From Acidobacteriota bacterium (GTDB lineage: Bacteria; Acidobacteriota; UBA6911; RPQK01; JAJDTT01): a stretch of DNA of 64,000 nt. A program made the translations under genes and the position numbers. The stretch lies in contig JAPPLF010000061.1 in the NCBI GenBank assembly GCA_028874215.1, positions 1-64,000 on the forward strand, in the 5' to 3' direction. The stretch's first letter is position 1. Each line of letters starts with the position of its first letter. This document shows positions 62,543 through 64,000 of the stretch, piece after piece. The notes below the pieces were generated by a model. It saw nothing but the letters and a program-made list of their open reading frames with translations. It was not told where the DNA came from and did not search any database.

Positions 62543-62833
62543 TGCACGTCTCCCCATTTGAGAGTGTTCCCGAGGATCTTGTCGAGAAATTTCGCTTTGG
62601 TGGGCCGAAAATTGTCATTCTGCGGACCGATATAAATTCCATTTTTATTATATCTCACGATACCGGCGTGTCGAATGAATATTGGACGGCGGCCGTTCTT
62701 GCAACCGTCGGTGCCCCCCAATAGACTCGGCGAGCGATTCGAATGCCGCCTCCAACGCCTTCGCGGCTCGCAGTCGAGCAGACCGGTTCAACCGGATCTT
62801 CCCCCGGATCAATGGATACATAGGAATAAAACG
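62543..62833. other. A/T-rich divergent intergenic region
   Basis: This gap separates the giant TonB receptor from the divergent gamma-glutamyltransferase and is markedly A/T-richer at about 62600-62660 (ATATAAATTCC, TTTTTATTATAT). It presumably holds both promoters. I see no gene or clear structured RNA. Confidence 0.5.
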
Positions 62834-64000
62834 ATGTTCGACAGAAAAACGCCGGCGGCTTTGATTCTGACGGCAACTCTCCTGCTGGAGACGACCCTCC
62901 CGTCCGGATCTCTCATGGGCGCGAAAGGCACTCGGACCGAGGCCCGGGGACTTCGGGGCGCGGTGGCGGCCGGGCATCCCCTGGTGGCCGGCATCGGAAT
63001 GGAGATCTTTCATCAGGGAGGCAACGCCGTGGACTCGGGCGTGGCCATGATCCTGGCGGCCTCCGTGGTGGAGTTCAATTCCTTCGGATTCGGGGGCGAG
63101 ATGCCCACCCTCATCTATTCCCCCCGGGAACGGCGGGTGGTGGCGGTCAACGGCAACACCCGCACCCCCCGGGCGGCCAGCATCGAATGGTTCCGCCAGC
63201 AAGGATACCGGCTGATTCCGGGAGACGGCTTCCTGCCGGCGGGAGTCTGCGCCGTACTGGCGGCGGTGGTCCTGAGCCTGGACCGGTACGGGACCCTCAG
63301 CTTCTCCCAGATCGTTCAGGGCGCCATCCGCCTGGCCGACGGGTTTCCGGTGGACGAACGCTGGCGCCGGGGCGTGGGCCGGAAGAAATCGGAAAAATAC
63401 CGGGGAGCCGAGACCTTCCGCCGGGAGTGGCCCAGTTCGGGCGAGGCTTTTCTTCACGACGGCCGGGTCCCCGAGGTGGGGGAGGTGACCCGTCTCCCCG
63501 ATCTGGCCCGCACCTTCCGCCGGTTGGCTGACGCCGAGAAGAGGGCGTTGAAGAAGGGAGCCGGCCGCAGCGAGGCGCTACGGGCCGTTCACGATTACTT
63601 CTACAAGGGCCCCATCGCCCGGCAACTGGTCCGATTCTCCCGGGAGTTCAAGGTTCGGGACAACGAAGGAGGCTATCACCACAGCCTTTTGACGGAGGAG
63701 GATTTCGCCGACTACGAAGCCCGGATCCAGGAGCCGTGGAGCTTCGACTACCGGGGATACCAGGTCTACAAGTGCGGACCCTGGACCCAGGGACCGGTCT
63801 TCCTGCAGCAGTTGGCGCTACTGGAAGGCTACGACCTGGCGGCGCTCAAGCACAATAGCGCCGACTACCTGCACCTCTGGTTGGAAACCGCCAAGCTGGC
63901 CCACGCCGACAAGGAGAAGTACTACGGGGATCCCGACTTCGTCTACGTTCCCCGGCAGGGCCTCCTCTCCCGCGCCTATGCCAAGCTGAGGCGGAAGCTC
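62834..64000 (+). CDS. Gamma-glutamyltransferase family protein, 3' truncated by window end
   Basis: 389 codons are visible and the frame runs off the window. A signal-like leader (PAALILTATLLLETTLPSG) is followed by the family start RGLRGAVAAGHPLVAGIGMEIFHQGGNAVDSGVAM and NSFGFGGEMPTLIY, NGNTRTPRAAS, and VPEVGEVTRLPDLARTFRRLAD. The autocatalytic threonine and small subunit would lie beyond the end, so activity cannot be judged. Family members cleave gamma-glutamyl bonds such as glutathione in the periplasm. AGGA lies 8 bases before the ATG. Confidence 0.87.
   Translation, partial: MFDRKTPAALILTATLLLETTLPSGSLMGAKGTRTEARGLRGAVAAGHPLVAGIGMEIFHQGGNAVDSGVAMILAASVVEFNSFGFGGEMPTLIYSPRERRVVAVNGNTRTPRAASIEWFRQQGYRLIPGDGFLPAGVCAVLAAVVLSLDRYGTLSFSQIVQGAIRLADGFPVDERWRRGVGRKKSEKYRGAETFRREWPSSGEAFLHDGRVPEVGEVTRLPDLARTFRRLADAEKRALKKGAGRSEALRAVHDYFYKGPIARQLVRFSREFKVRDNEGGYHHSLLTEEDFADYEARIQEPWSFDYRGYQVYKCGPWTQGPVFLQQLALLEGYDLAALKHNSADYLHLWLETAKLAHADKEKYYGDPDFVYVPRQGLLSRAYAKLRRKL

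Overview
The window is 64 kb of GC-rich DNA with about 40 protein genes, one tRNA gene and no insertion sequence, prophage, CRISPR array or rRNA that I can see. It most likely comes from an Acidobacteriota chromosome or metagenome bin. The grounds are several very large 'LPLNGRN'-style TonB-dependent receptors with an N-terminal carboxypeptidase-regulatory domain, a GWxTD-type protein, CRTAC1/ASPIC-UnbV proteins, and an abundance of secreted beta-propeller proteins. A related planctomycete-like or deep-branching group cannot be excluded by eye.

Layout. 0-4.1 kb: a minus-strand operon (glycosidase-like propeller protein, ceramidase-like hydrolase, SDR dehydrogenase). 4.2-4.9 kb: a FitAB/VapBC-type toxin-antitoxin pair. 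5-11.4 kb: GWxTD protein, TPR protein and a large TonB-dependent receptor. 11.7-24.7 kb: SDR, FG-GAP protein, a HEAT-repeat/sodium-solute-symporter fusion, a GH38-like enzyme, a small tyrosine-phosphatase-like protein and a propeller/CRTAC1 fusion. 24.7-39.7 kb: a dense block of six BNR/Asp-box (sialidase-like) proteins, two more glycosidase-like propeller proteins, an FG-GAP lipoprotein, a TauD-type dioxygenase and a CocE-type hydrolase. 39.8-45.6 kb: housekeeping (2-hydroxyacid dehydrogenase, monooxygenase-like protein, ThiI, CCA-adding-type enzyme, FGE-like lipoprotein, initiator tRNA). 45.7-64 kb: two related TonB receptors in opposite orientation around an AAA/DUF4143 ATPase, an NTF2-like lipoprotein and two tandem barrel-type lipoproteins. 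These are followed by a Tat-secreted Gfo/Idh oxidoreductase, another giant TonB receptor and the start of a gamma-glutamyltransferase.

Taken together this looks like the cell-surface and periplasmic machinery of a heterotroph that scavenges complex glycan, lipid or peptide material. TonB receptors would import, secreted propeller enzymes would bind or cut, and SDR, Gfo/Idh, 2-hydroxyacid dehydrogenase and the symporter would handle products. The substrate cannot be told from sequence alone.

The most unusual signal is non-coding. A family of short hairpins recurs, mostly just after stop codons and in the sense of the upstream gene. Each has a near-constant pyrimidine-rich 6-nt loop (about WTTCYT) but a stem that changes with compensating bases (GGCGAC/GTCGCC, GGCGGC/GCCGCC, GGCGGT/ACCGCC, GGGAC/GTCCC). 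They occur singly, in pairs, as a tandem array of four at 38.4 kb, and inside a composite element of about 120 bp present at both 0.1 kb and 30.3 kb. One supplies the last codons and stop of a gene.
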